In this document: piece after piece, positions 42,193 to 53,592 of the stretch
Layout of the letters: each line of letters opens with the position of its first letter
Numbering within the stretch: the stretch's first letter is position 1
Source of the DNA: Vulcanimicrobiota bacterium
GTDB lineage: Bacteria > Vulcanimicrobiota > Vulcanimicrobiia > Vulcanimicrobiales > Vulcanimicrobiaceae
Length of the DNA stretch: 64,000 nucleotides
Direction: 5' to 3'
Assembly (NCBI GenBank): GCA_003140215.1
Contig: PLJL01000001.1
Coordinates: forward strand, 626,535 to 690,534
Notes under the pieces: model-generated
Told to the model about the DNA's origin: nothing
What the model saw: the letters and a program-made list of their open reading frames with translations, nothing else
Databases searched by the model: none
Translations under genes and position numbers: made by a program

Positions 42193-43445
42193 TTCGCGAC
42201 CGCGTCGACGTAGGCGATCTTGCGGTCCAGCGACTCGAGCGCTTGCGACCAGGTGTACCGCGCCGCGGTCTGCGCGCCGTGCTCGCGCAGCTCGTCGGCG
42301 ACGTTCTGGTCCTCGAAGAGCGCGCGCAGATAGGTTGCCAGCTCGCGGCCGTCGGCGGTATCGCACACGATCGCGTTGACGAACGGCTCGGCGTACTCTT
42401 CACCGGTCGCGCCGCAGACCACGATCCCACCCGCGGCCATCACCTCGAGGCCGACCAGGCCGAACGGTTCTTTGCCGCTGTTCGCCAGCACGACGTCCGC
42501 TGCGGCGTAGAGCGCGTACAACGTCGCCTCGTCGAGAAACGCGCGCACGTGCACCACCGGCGTCTCGACAACCGCGAGCCGTGTCGCGAACTCACGCCAA
42601 TCCGACCCTTCGTAGTCGAGCCGTGCGACGCCCAGCCGTTTTTCGCGCGCCCGCCCGAAGACGACGTCGCCGTAAGGCTCCTTGCCGCCCCGCACGATCA
42701 AACGGGCGTCGACGCCGCCGGCGCGCAGCTCGGCGATCGCATCGATCGCCTGAAGCCAATTCTTGTCGGGATCGAAGCGGCCGACCTTGACGCAGGTCGG
42801 ACGGTCCCCGAACGCTTCGCGCAGCGCCGCCGTGCGCTCGGGGTCGGCGCCGTCGAGCAGCGCGGGATCGATCCCGTTGGGGATGACCAGCGCCGCCACG
42901 CCCCACTGCGCGAGCTCGAATTTCATGTACTTGCTCACCGCGGTCACCGCGGCGGCGCGCGTCAGCGTCGGCCAATGGATCTTGTCGAACCCGTACGTGT
43001 TGTTCGCATTCCACATCAGCGTGAGGGCACCGCGAACGCCGCGTTCGCGCGCCCGGCGGTCGATGGCGATCGCGACGTTCGCGGTCTGCCACTCCTCGCA
43101 GATCACCAGCACGCGCTCGCCGCGCTCGTGCGCGGATGCGATGAGATCGTCGACGATGAACGGCGGGAGGCTGACCTCCCAGTCGTGCACCTTGCCCGCC
43201 TCGCCGTCGTAAGCGTTGCGGGGGTGCTGCGCCGAGATCCACTGCGACCACCGTCGCAGCGTGACGCCGGGATCGCTCTGCTCGATCGGCATGCCGTGCG
43301 GATCGCCGACGAAGAACAGCTGGACCTCGTGCCCCGCGGCGCCCAGCGCGCGCGCGAGCTGCGTCACGCGCGTGGCGAGACCGCCGATCGACGCGTACCG
43401 GTCCGGCCCCTCGAACGAGAGGATGGCGACCTGATGGGGGATCAT
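42189..43445 (-). CDS. Glycosyltransferase family 4/5-type protein
   Basis: A 418-aa GT-B glycosyltransferase. The N-terminal HQVAILSFEGPDRYASIGGL is a starch/glycogen-synthase-like donor-binding start (GG near residue 20). The C-terminal domain carries VKVGRFDPDKNWLQAIDAIA, the GKEPYGDVVFGR stretch and the ADVVLANSGKEPFGLVGLEV motif with the catalytic Glu (EPFGLVGLE). The acceptor may be glycogen or a cell surface glycan. RBS CAGGAG precedes the ATG well. Coupled by 4-nt overlap to the SDR downstream. The glycogen genes at 22-31 kb lack a synthase, so a role in glycogen synthesis deserves consideration, but GlgA-specific motifs are not all visible. Confidence 0.82.
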   Translation of the reverse strand: MIPHQVAILSFEGPDRYASIGGLATRVTQLARALGAAGHEVQLFFVGDPHGMPIEQSDPGVTLRRWSQWISAQHPRNAYDGEAGKVHDWEVSLPPFIVDDLIASAHERGERVLVICEEWQTANVAIAIDRRARERGVRGALTLMWNANNTYGFDKIHWPTLTRAAAVTAVSKYMKFELAQWGVAALVIPNGIDPALLDGADPERTAALREAFGDRPTCVKVGRFDPDKNWLQAIDAIAELRAGGVDARLIVRGGKEPYGDVVFGRAREKRLGVARLDYEGSDWREFATRLAVVETPVVHVRAFLDEATLYALYAAADVVLANSGKEPFGLVGLEVMAAGGIVVCGATGEEYAEPFVNAIVCDTADGRELATYLRALFEDQNVADELREHGAQTAARYTWSQALESLDRKIAYVDAVAK

Positions 43446-43460
43446 CGGGTGCTCCTGATG

Positions 43461-44666
43461 CTAGGGTCCGTGCAGCGTGGGCGCCGTTCCGCAGTTCGAC
43501 GGCGCGGGCCGGCCGGCAAATCGCGCACCTACCCACTCCAGCGCGTCGTTGAGCGATGCCGGTACCACCGGGCGGTGTCCGAGGCCCGTGTAGACGTCGT
43601 AGCGGACCGTGGCGCCGCCGGCGCACAGCGCCTTGTCGAGCGCGTCGCTCGAGGCTTGCGGAACGGTCGTGTCGGCGCTGCCCTGCGCGATGAAGAGCGG
43701 AACGCCGGGGCGGAGCGGCCCGGCATCCTGTTGCGCGGCGACGCGCAAGAGGGGCGCCATCACCGCGTCACTGCGAAACGACGCCGCGGGAACCAGACCG
43801 CCCCAGGAATCGGCGCCGTAGAGCGCACCGGAGCATCGGTCGAGCACTTGCGGCACCATCGCGAGCGCGCGGGGAACGAGAATTTGGTCGAGCTTCACGG
43901 ACGGGTCGACCGATGCCGCGGCCTCCATGAAGAGCGCGCCGTAGGCGAACGCCGGCGTCGGTTTGTCGCCTTTCGTCAGCGAGGCGATGAACGGCGAGAT
44001 GAATGCGCCCGGGGCCTCCGCGACGCCGCCCAGCAATTGCAGTTCGGGCGCCCACGCGGACGCCGTCGTCGTCGTGAAGAGCACCGCGTGGCCACCCTGC
44101 GAGTGGCCCATCGCGACCCAGCGCGTCGAAAGCTGCGGTGCGATCTGCCGCGCCGCGCGCACCATGTCGATCGTGTCGCGCGCTTCCGCAACGCCGATCA
44201 GATACGGATGCACGCCCGGGGTCCCTTGCCCTTGGTAGTCGGTTTGCAGGACCGCGTACCCCGCCTGGACCGCCTTGTCCAACACCACCTCGATCGGCCC
44301 GAGGTAGTCGTGGACGGGCCCGGTCGGCGTGTCCCATGAGGGCGTGCAGGCCGGGGCGTCGCCGGTCGTGCCGTGCGCCCAGCTGATCACCGGCCAGCCG
44401 CCGGCCGGTGGCGTCCCGTTGGGAATCGCGACCGTCCCGGATACCGCGCGATCTTTTCCGTCGACCGCGGTCGTGTGGTACAGCACCAGCGTGTTCGAGG
44501 CCGCGTTCGGGAGCGCCTGACTGGTCGAGAAGGGCCGGGCCCAGATCACGGTGCCGTGCGGTGCCGAGGGCATCGGGTTCGGGGGCGTATAAAAAGCGGT
44601 TCCGGCCGGGCCGGCCGCGATGGCAGCCGCGACGACCGTCGCTCCAAGGGACGACAATGCAAGCAT
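43461..44666 (-). CDS. Exported alpha/beta-hydrolase, secretory-lipase type
   Basis: A 401-aa protein with a signal-like start (MLALSSLGATVVAAAIAAGP). The lipase core has WPVISWAHGTTGDAPACTPS, the nucleophile elbow VAMGHSQGGHAVLFTTTTAS, acidic residue LFIAQGSADTTVPQASSDAL and His in YTGLGHRPVVPASLNDALEW. The cap includes APGAFISPFIASLTKG. It matches the LIP/DUF3089-like secretory lipases. Cys residues in PACTPS and DRCSGALYG may pair. A long frame opens upstream, but the ATG at 44666 gives the signal peptide. It is the last gene before the threonine dehydratase, 12 nt away on the same strand. Confidence 0.83.
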   Translation of the reverse strand: MLALSSLGATVVAAAIAAGPAGTAFYTPPNPMPSAPHGTVIWARPFSTSQALPNAASNTLVLYHTTAVDGKDRAVSGTVAIPNGTPPAGGWPVISWAHGTTGDAPACTPSWDTPTGPVHDYLGPIEVVLDKAVQAGYAVLQTDYQGQGTPGVHPYLIGVAEARDTIDMVRAARQIAPQLSTRWVAMGHSQGGHAVLFTTTTASAWAPELQLLGGVAEAPGAFISPFIASLTKGDKPTPAFAYGALFMEAAASVDPSVKLDQILVPRALAMVPQVLDRCSGALYGADSWGGLVPAASFRSDAVMAPLLRVAAQQDAGPLRPGVPLFIAQGSADTTVPQASSDALDKALCAGGATVRYDVYTGLGHRPVVPASLNDALEWVGARFAGRPAPSNCGTAPTLHGP

Positions 44667-44677
44667 AGGCGTCTCGA

Positions 44678-45652
44678 CTACGCCAGGACGCCGGCAAATA
44701 CCGCCGCGTCGACGTTGCCGCCCGTCAGCACCGCCGCGACCCGCCGGCCCCGCAGAGCCGCGCGCTCCGCGGCGACGGCGGCGACCGCCGCGGCGCCGGC
44801 TCCTTCGGCGACGTTGTGGGCGTCGGTGAAAATCCAGCGCATCGCCTCGCGGATCGCGTCGTCGGAGACCATGACGATGCGCGCGGCACCCGCCCGGATG
44901 ACGCTCAGGGCGGCGGCGTCGGGTGCGCGGACCGCCATCCCGTCGGCGATCGACTGGGCCGCTCCGGTCTCGACGCGTGCGCCGCGGGCGAACGACAGCG
45001 CGTAGGCCGGAAAGCGCTCCGCCGCGACTCCCACGACCTCGGTGCCGAGCCCCAGCAGATCGCGCACCGCGATCGCGCCGCTGATCCCCGAGCCCAGGCC
45101 GATCGGAACGTAGACGACGTCGAAGGCTCCGGCTGCGAACAGTTCGCGCGCGCACGTCGCGACCCCGACGACGAGGTCGCGGTGGTATGACGGCACCAAG
45201 TGGGCTCGGTCGTCCCCCGCGACGAGCGTTGCCGCATGCGCCAAGGCAGCGTCGAAATCGTCGCCCTGCACGACCAGCTCCGCGCCGAGCGCGCGCATCG
45301 CCGCGTTCTTCTCGGGCGAGTTGCCCTCGGGAACGACGACCGTCACGCGCAACCCGGCACGGGAGCCGGCGAAGGCGATGCTCTGCCCGTGGTTGCCGCG
45401 CGTCGCGCACACCAGCCGCGTCACCCGCGGTTCGCGCGCGCGCAACGCATCGACGTACGTCAGCCCGCCGCGCACCTTGAACGCCCCCAGCGGCGTATGA
45501 TTCTCGTGCTTGAGCACCACCTCGACCCCGAGCCGCTCGCACAGCAACGGCCACCGATACGCCGGCGTCGGCGGCACGACGTCGCGAATCAGCACCGCCG
45601 CAGCATCGATCTCCGCGAGGGTGAGGTCGAGCGCCGCCGTGCGGGCGATCAT
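44678..45652 (-). CDS. PLP-dependent threonine/serine dehydratase
   Basis: A 324-aa fold-type II PLP enzyme. The Schiff-base Lys is in HENHTPLGAFKVRGGLTY; the substrate loop is CATRGNHGQSIAFAGSRAGL; PLP-phosphate is held by IGLGSGISGAIA; the C-terminal Gly/Ser region is VAAVLTGGNVDAAVFAG. It lacks the C-terminal regulatory (ACT-like) domain of biosynthetic IlvA, and its length matches catabolic/racemase-type serine-threonine dehydratases. Product 2-oxobutyrate or pyruvate. The upstream aconitase gene ends 2 nt before its start, so both could be co-transcribed. Confidence 0.88.
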   Translation of the reverse strand: MIARTAALDLTLAEIDAAAVLIRDVVPPTPAYRWPLLCERLGVEVVLKHENHTPLGAFKVRGGLTYVDALRAREPRVTRLVCATRGNHGQSIAFAGSRAGLRVTVVVPEGNSPEKNAAMRALGAELVVQGDDFDAALAHAATLVAGDDRAHLVPSYHRDLVVGVATCARELFAAGAFDVVYVPIGLGSGISGAIAVRDLLGLGTEVVGVAAERFPAYALSFARGARVETGAAQSIADGMAVRAPDAAALSVIRAGAARIVMVSDDAIREAMRWIFTDAHNVAEGAGAAAVAAVAAERAALRGRRVAAVLTGGNVDAAVFAGVLA

Positions 45653-45653
45653 C

Positions 45654-48392
<2,739 letters not shown>

Positions 48393-48550
48393 ATCGGACG
48401 GCGTTCGGCGTGCCACGCCTCCCCCGCTCCCGCGCCGGACGGATTCCGAACCGGCGGGCCCGCAGCCGGGCCTCGAAACGGCTCGGTTGGCCGAATAAAC
48501 TGCTCGAGCTGCTAGGGGAAGGCTCCCAGCCAACAGAGTAAGCCCCCCGC

Positions 48551-50113
48551 ATGGACACCTTTCGAGATCGTCTGCGCCTTGCCGTCGTCTTGTGTGTGCT
48601 AGCTGCAGCGCCGCTAGCCGGTTCGACAGTTGTCTCCGCGGCCACGCCGTCGGATCAGATCCAAGCCCGGTTGCATGCGCTCCAGGCCCCCTGCGACCGG
48701 GCGGTCGCGTCCGTTCGGGTGGCCTCCGATGCGCTGCCGCGGGCCGAGGCCGGGGCGTCCGCCTCGAGCGCCTATCACGCCAAGGAGCTCATCCGACGCG
48801 CCCGCGACGCGAACGCGCAGTGTCCCGGCAAGCTCAGCGGGCACGAACAGCAGTTGCTCACGGAACGCGCGCTGGTAGATCAGGCCTACCTCAGATCGCT
48901 CTACCAAACGCACGATGCCAACGCGCTCGTGCTGACCTCCTTGGACATCCAGGCGAACGTGATCCTACGCGATGCCGGCGCCCCGTCATACGGCACGACG
49001 TCGTTCGCGTCGGCCGACAGGCAACTGGCGAGCTGCCGCGACAACACCCGTCTGGAAGCGCGCTTCCGCGAGATCTGCAAGTGGCAGCTCGCGGACAACG
49101 TACAGACCGAGCAGCACACCGGCGCGACGGACCCGCGCGGCGCCTGCGCCCGCGCGACGAAATTTGCCGACGAGGCCGGCAAAGCGCTGCCGGCCGATAT
49201 CGAATCGGCATACGACAAAGCGCACGACGGCCTGGACGAGAACAAACGCTGCACCGCGCGCCAAGACGTGCACGACGTCAACCAAGCGTACTTGCTGTCC
49301 TGGAAAGCGGCGGCGGATCTGCAGTTGGACATCCCAGTCAAGGACGACTCCGACATCATGCGGGATCCGCGCGACCCGGGGAACACCTCGCCGTTTGCGC
49401 TCTCGAACCGTGAGCTGCGAGCGTGCCACGATCGCACCGGCAGCGACCGCGGCCTGACGGCCGAGGTCGCCGACCACTGCGCCAAGCAGCTCGAAACCAA
49501 CGCGCGGCTCGAGCGGGAATACCTGAACGTCGAGGTCCCGCCGTCGAGTCTGGCCAAGCCCGGTTGGCAGTTGCTGACGCCGGCGCCGATCGATCCCGCA
49601 GCGTACACGGTCCGGCCGGAGTCGCAGTTCGACTGGACCAAGCCGGTGGGCGGTGAGAACGAGAAGTTTTCCGTCGAGCTGGTTCGCGACGGATCGCTGT
49701 GGCAAGATCCTGGAAGCGCGGTCGTCCGCGCCACGCCGCAGCCGTGGGTGCTGTTCGGTGCAGTGCGGACCTGGCCGGAGTTCAATGCCATGTTCGCGGC
49801 GACCGGGGCAACAACGCCGGTGACGGCCGATTTCTTCAAGACCCAGATGCTCGTGGTCGCCGTCCAGCGCAAGCCGCGCCAGCACTGCAGGTTCGACTCG
49901 GTCGACGCGTACTCGGTACCGGGCGCCACCGCGACGGTCGTGCCGGCGCTGCGCATCTACTACCGCTACCGCTGCGATAAGCCCAGCCGCATCGCCGCGG
50001 GCCAGCCGGGCTACGGTGGCGAGGCCGCGGTGGCCAACATCTTGGCGCTGCCGCGCAATGCCAGCGGCTCCGTCACGTTCCTCGAGAACGGCGCTTCGAT
50101 CGTCCGGCTGTGA
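48551..50113 (+). CDS. Large exported protein with repeated Cys-containing helical module
   Basis: A 520-aa protein with a signal peptide ([20 protein letters not shown] then SAA). The mature N-terminal part has a conserved helix pair with [20 protein letters not shown] ending CKWQLADN, and a second copy with [20 protein letters not shown] ending [11 protein letters not shown]. After residue 340 a beta-rich C-terminal domain follows ([40 protein letters not shown]). Function unknown. The same helical module occurs in the following gene, whose GTG overlaps the stop (GTGA), so they form a two-gene exported unit. Divergent from aconitase by 158 nt. Confidence 0.72.
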   Translation: MDTFRDRLRLAVVLCVLAAAPLAGSTVVSAATPSDQIQARLHALQAPCDRAVASVRVASDALPRAEAGASASSAYHAKELIRRARDANAQCPGKLSGHEQQLLTERALVDQAYLRSLYQTHDANALVLTSLDIQANVILRDAGAPSYGTTSFASADRQLASCRDNTRLEARFREICKWQLADNVQTEQHTGATDPRGACARATKFADEAGKALPADIESAYDKAHDGLDENKRCTARQDVHDVNQAYLLSWKAAADLQLDIPVKDDSDIMRDPRDPGNTSPFALSNRELRACHDRTGSDRGLTAEVADHCAKQLETNARLEREYLNVEVPPSSLAKPGWQLLTPAPIDPAAYTVRPESQFDWTKPVGGENEKFSVELVRDGSLWQDPGSAVVRATPQPWVLFGAVRTWPEFNAMFAATGATTPVTADFFKTQMLVVAVQRKPRQHCRFDSVDAYSVPGATATVVPALRIYYRYRCDKPSRIAAGQPGYGGEAAVANILALPRNASGSVTFLENGASIVRL

Positions 50114-50616
50114 CCGCGCCGTCGCACCTTGCGCTGGCCGTTGCCGTCGTGCTCGCGATCGCCGGCGCACTGCCGGCCGCGGCGGCTCCGAGCCCGCCCG
50201 AAGCCTGCACGCGTGCGCTGGCGCTCGAAAAGACGGCGGCAAACGACGCGGTTTCGCGTCAGGCGGCGTACGACGCCGCGGTGGCCGGTCTGGCGGCAAA
50301 CCAGGGTTGCCCCGACGCGCAGATGCATCTCGTCAACGAGGCGTATCTGCTCTCGATGCGCGCGCCGGCGGCGCACGATCTGCACATCGGCGATTGGCGG
50401 CGCGATCTGACGCGCGCCAACGACCTGCTGCTGCAATGCGCGAACTGGCCGGGGCTCAAGGGCACCAAGGCGGGGCAAGACTGCGTCACGCAGCGCCAGT
50501 ACAATGGAATCATCGCCAAAGCGTTCACGGCTCCGTCGCCCACGCCCGCGCCCGCACCCCGGGGACCCGCGCCGCCTACGCCGCCGGCGCCCTCTAGCCG
50601 GCCGGCGTCTCGCTGA
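50110..50616 (+). CDS. Small exported protein sharing the Cys helical module
   Basis: A 168-aa exported protein (signal LALAVAVVLAIAGALPAAAA). Cysteines occur in PEACTRALALEK, NQGCPDAQ, LLLQCANWPG and GQDCVTQRQY. The core VNEAYLLSMRAPAAHDLHIG resembles [20 protein letters not shown] of the upstream protein, so it is a one-module paralogue. It ends with a Pro-rich tail (PSPTPAPAPRGPAPPTPPAP). Translationally coupled to the upstream gene through GTGA. The 3' end overlaps the opposing rnd gene by 23 nt. Function unknown. Confidence 0.7.
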   Translation: MTAPSHLALAVAVVLAIAGALPAAAAPSPPEACTRALALEKTAANDAVSRQAAYDAAVAGLAANQGCPDAQMHLVNEAYLLSMRAPAAHDLHIGDWRRDLTRANDLLLQCANWPGLKGTKAGQDCVTQRQYNGIIAKAFTAPSPTPAPAPRGPAPPTPPAPSSRPASR

Positions 50617-51808
50617 GGGCGACGCGCTCGAAGGTCGTGCGCGGATCCCCGTCGCGGTAGCCCTGCACGCGTAGCACCGACGTGCCGCAGAGCATCTCCC
50701 ACAAGGGTTCGACGACGAGCTGACGCCGCCACGAGGTGAGGTTGACGACGTCGCCGAGCGCCTCGGGCGTCTGCGGAGCCTCGCGCGCGATGCGCTCGAG
50801 CGCCGCCCGCGGCAGCAACAGCGTCGTCGGAAGTTCGTTCTCGGCGCCCAGCGCGCTGACCAAGACGGCCATCGTCGAGACGAGGGCTTCGCGTTGCAGC
50901 CCGAGCGGCTTGGGTGCCCGCGGCGGAAGGTCTTCCTCGGGCAGCGCCTCGCCGCGCCGCACCGCCTCGATGATGCGCTCGCCGATGTTGCGGCGGGTCC
51001 CGGCGTCGATGCGGCGCAGCTGCGAGAGCTCGTCGACGGTTTTCGGCCGCAACGCTACCAGTCCGACCATCACGTCGTCGGGCAGCACGTACTTGAGCGG
51101 GATGTTGCGCTCCCGCGCGTAGCGGTCGCGCAGTTGCGCGAGCTCGTTGAGGATGCCCAGCTCGCGGCGGTTCATGCGCGCGTTGCCGGAGATGCGCAGG
51201 TACAGCCGCTTGGGATCGGCGCGATAGGTGTGCAGCTCGACGAGCGACGGCATCTCCTCCTGGGCCCACGACTCGCGACCGCGCGCACGCAACCGTTCGC
51301 ACAAGCGATCTTCGAGGTCGAAGAGATAGCGCACGTCGTCGACGAGGTAGTCGACCTGTTTGGGCGTGAACGGGCGCGTGCTCCAATCGCTCACGGTCTG
51401 CGACTTGCGCAGGGTGACCCCGCACAGGTCACGGACCAGGTCCAAGAGCGAGATCGACAGACCGTATCCGGCGAATGCCGCCGCGACTTGGGTATCGAAC
51501 ACCGCGCGCGGCAACGTCTCGAACGCGTCGGCGAAGATGCGCAAGTCCGAGGACAGCGCGTGCCCGACGATGCGCGCGCCGGCAAGTGCGGCGACGAGCG
51601 GTCGCAGGTCGCGCAGCGCCAGCGGGTCGACCAGCGCCACGCCGTCCTCGAACAGCAGCTGGATCACCATGAGGTGCGGCGTGTACGACTTCTCGGTGTG
51701 GAACTCGGTGTCGAGCCCGACGCGCTCGGCGCGGGCGATCCGCTCGCTCAGCGCGGCGAGCGCCTCGGCCGTGTCGACCAAGGTGACGGTGTGGTCCGGA
51801 TGGTTCAC
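50594..51808 (-). CDS. rnd: Ribonuclease D
   Basis: A 404-aa DEDDy 3'-exonuclease with HRDC domains, involved in tRNA and other stable RNA 3' maturation. Active-site residues: ERVGLDTEFHTEKSYTPHL (ExoI D, E), IVGHALSSDLRIFADAFE (ExoII D) and KQVDYLVDDVRYLFDLED (ExoIII Y and D). The HRDC region follows with GNARMNRRELGILNELAQLR, IPLKYVLPDDVMVGLVALRP and a second unit near the C-terminus. Start is GTG 51808, overlapping the stop of the VTT membrane gene (GTGA). It converges with and overlaps the exported protein at 50110. Confidence 0.93.
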   Translation of the reverse strand: MNHPDHTVTLVDTAEALAALSERIARAERVGLDTEFHTEKSYTPHLMVIQLLFEDGVALVDPLALRDLRPLVAALAGARIVGHALSSDLRIFADAFETLPRAVFDTQVAAAFAGYGLSISLLDLVRDLCGVTLRKSQTVSDWSTRPFTPKQVDYLVDDVRYLFDLEDRLCERLRARGRESWAQEEMPSLVELHTYRADPKRLYLRISGNARMNRRELGILNELAQLRDRYARERNIPLKYVLPDDVMVGLVALRPKTVDELSQLRRIDAGTRRNIGERIIEAVRRGEALPEEDLPPRAPKPLGLQREALVSTMAVLVSALGAENELPTTLLLPRAALERIAREAPQTPEALGDVVNLTSWRRQLVVEPLWEMLCGTSVLRVQGYRDGDPRTTFERVALSETPAG

Positions 51809-52485
51809 TGGCGCACCGTCGTGGCGCCGCGAGCGGCGCTAGGAATCGGGTGCGGGTGCGGGCGGCGGCGTGGAATGTGAATGTGGTGTCTCTCCGCATA
51901 GGACTGCGCCGGTTCGAAGACGTGCGCCTCGAGATAGTCCGACGCCACGGTTCCGAACACGGCCAGGACGGTACAGATCGGGATTGCGATCGCGCACATC
52001 GTATAGATCTGCCGAAAGATCGGCACGCGCAACGCCGCGGCCGTCTGGGTCGCGATCGTTCCGCCCAGCCCCGGGATGATGCGCACGACGATGAGGAACA
52101 TCGGTGACCCGATTTGGAAGTGCCGCGCCCAGGTCGGCAAGCGCTCGACGTTTTTCTTCACGTCGAATGCGTCCGACGTGCGCAGCGCGATGACGTAGCC
52201 GATCACCGCGGCAAGGACCAGACCGACGGCATTGACGACCGAACCCCATACCGGACCGAACAGCACGCCGTTCATGATCGCCAGCGCATCGGTCACCGAG
52301 AACGGCGCCGATGCCACGATCGCGAAGACCAGCACGGCCAACGGCATCGCGAACGGTCCTAGGTCAGCGAGCAGATGCTCGACCCAAGGGCGATGCGAAA
52401 CGACGATCGCCGCCAACGCGAACGACGCAAGCAGGATGCCGACGGCCTCCAGGCGTCGCAGCAGCTGGACAATGCGAGGGCTCAC
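51805..52485 (-). CDS. TVP38/TMEM64 (VTT) family membrane protein
   Basis: A 226-aa membrane protein with about five to six TM helices. The VTT core shows ALAIMNGVLFGPVWGSVVNA then VGLVLAAVIGYVIALR and IVVRIIPGLGGTIATQTAAA, with the conserved FGPxxG and RxxPG motifs; a C-terminal His/Pro-rich tail follows (HHIHIPRRRPHPHP). VTT proteins are DedA-like and are thought to move or flip lipids or carry ions. It starts at ATG 52485, and its last four bases overlap the rnd start. The divergent small-RNA promoter begins 50 bp away. Confidence 0.85.
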   Translation of the reverse strand: MSPRIVQLLRRLEAVGILLASFALAAIVVSHRPWVEHLLADLGPFAMPLAVLVFAIVASAPFSVTDALAIMNGVLFGPVWGSVVNAVGLVLAAVIGYVIALRTSDAFDVKKNVERLPTWARHFQIGSPMFLIVVRIIPGLGGTIATQTAAALRVPIFRQIYTMCAIAIPICTVLAVFGTVASDYLEAHVFEPAQSYAERHHIHIPRRRPHPHPIPSAARGATTVRQ

Positions 52486-52534
52486 CGAGACGCTGTGTTT
52501 TGCCGGGTGTGGATAAAGCCCCCCAAAACCGGGG

Positions 52535-52564
52535 TTGACCCTGTCCGCGCCCGAGGAGTACGAT
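52535..52564 (+). promoter_or_regulatory. Strong sigma70-type promoter with palindrome at the start site
   Basis: TTGACC (52535-52540), an 18-nt spacer and TACGAT (52559-52564). The first transcribed bases (about 52570-52581) are a perfect 12-bp palindrome TACCTCGAGGTA, possibly an operator. The downstream 260 bases hold no open frame. Confidence 0.6.
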
Positions 52565-52570
52565 CAACCT

Positions 52571-52835
52571 ACCTCGAGGTACACACATTGACGTACGGGA
52601 GGGCGGCTTGACGTCGCAAGATCCACCCGGGTCCACGGCACCGTCCGGCTGACTGCGCGCCGGCGGTGACGGAACGACAACCAGTTCTAAGCGCAAATCA
52701 AAATCCGAAGGCAGGAGGGCGGCATCAGCTCGATGACCGAGGATCCACCGAAGGAAGCGACGTCGTAGCGGCCGATTGACCGCGCGACAAGAAAATACAA
52801 TCGAAGGGCCACGCCGATTCGGCGTGGCCCTTTCG
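52571..52835 (+). ncRNA. Candidate structured small RNA with two tandem stem-loops
   Basis: No protein-coding frame is supportable here. Two related units follow the promoter. Unit 1 (about 52597-52627): GGAGG - CTTG - loop - CAAG - CCACC. Unit 2 (about 52714-52749): GGAGG - CGG/CATC - loop - GATG/CCG - CCACC. In both, GGAGG pairs with CCACC across an A-A mismatch while the inner stems differ in sequence but remain paired. The transcript would end in the strong stem at 52804-52832. I could not match it to a known class; SRP, 6S and tmRNA signatures are not convincing, although a CCGAAGGAAGC stretch after unit 2 recalls part of SRP domain IV. Confidence 0.55.
52804..52832. terminator. 12-bp stem terminator
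   Basis: AAGGGCCACGCC / GGCGTGGCCCTT arms with a 5-nt loop, followed on the plus strand by TTTCGTCATT. It can end the small RNA and, from the other side, the transcript of the exported protein at 52858. Confidence 0.75.
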
Positions 52836-52857
52836 TCATTGGGGCAGCGGTGAATCG

Positions 52858-53529
52858 TTAGTGAAACGCGGCCAGCTTGACCGACTTCGCTCCCAGCGCT
52901 TGCGCGAGATCGTAGAACGCTTGGTTCGAGATCTGGTGATAGTTCGCGTCGAGCTTCGCGCCGAATTTCGCATCGATCGCGGCCATCGTCGATTCGTGGA
53001 TCCCGTGCGTCACGAGATGATCGAGCATCGTGCCGGTCGCAAAGGCGCCGTTGTTGCCGGGGACGCCGAGTCCGACGAGCCGTGCGGCCAGCGTCTTACC
53101 GCTGATGTTCGAGGCGGGAAACGTCACGCCGGCCGCCATCGCGGTCGCCGCGGATTGCGTGACGGCGAAGTTCTGCACGGTAATGAAATTGCCGACCGCC
53201 GCCTTGCCGTACTGCTTTGTCAGCTTGTTGACTTCGGCCGTGGTCAAGGCCGGGCCGACCAGCGCGGTCAGTGCGGTGGCGATCGAGAAGTTGGTCGGGC
53301 CGCCGCCGGCTTTTACGAGGGAGATCGTGGCCGCCAGGTCGGGCTTGCCGGTGTAGGCGTAGCCGTCGCCGCCGGGCGGCATGCCGTGCTCGGCGGTCAT
53401 CGAGCTCATCGAGCCGTGGGTCATCGACATCGGCGCCGCCGACGATATCGCCGACTGGGCGAAGGCGGGGGCAAGCGAGAGCGCGGCAAGCGCCGCGCCG
53501 GCCGCGACAGCTGTGAATCGGTTGATCAA
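52858..53529 (-). CDS. Exported protein of unknown function
   Basis: A 223-aa protein starting at TTG 53529 with GGAG 12 nt upstream. Residues 1-25 are a signal peptide (MINRFTAVAAGAALAALSLA then PAFAQS). A His/Met-rich stretch follows (PMSMTHGSMSSMTAEHGMPPG), possibly metal-binding. The helical domain has TISLVKAGGGPTNFSIATAL, VGNFITVQNFAVTQSAATAM and TMLDHLVTHGIHESTMAAID. I do not recognise the family. It ends at the terminator at 52832, so it is the last gene of a minus-strand unit. Confidence 0.65.
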   Translation of the reverse strand: MINRFTAVAAGAALAALSLAPAFAQSAISSAAPMSMTHGSMSSMTAEHGMPPGGDGYAYTGKPDLAATISLVKAGGGPTNFSIATALTALVGPALTTAEVNKLTKQYGKAAVGNFITVQNFAVTQSAATAMAAGVTFPASNISGKTLAARLVGLGVPGNNGAFATGTMLDHLVTHGIHESTMAAIDAKFGAKLDANYHQISNQAFYDLAQALGAKSVKLAAFH

Positions 53530-53592
53530 GTGCTTGTTCTCCAGGAAGGGGTTCGTCCAGATGAACGGCCCCGCCCCAAGGACGGATTGGCC

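Noticed and set aside
52571..52835. SRP RNA
   Set aside because: A CCGAAGGAAGC stretch recalls domain IV, but the expected flanking pairs and overall architecture are not present.
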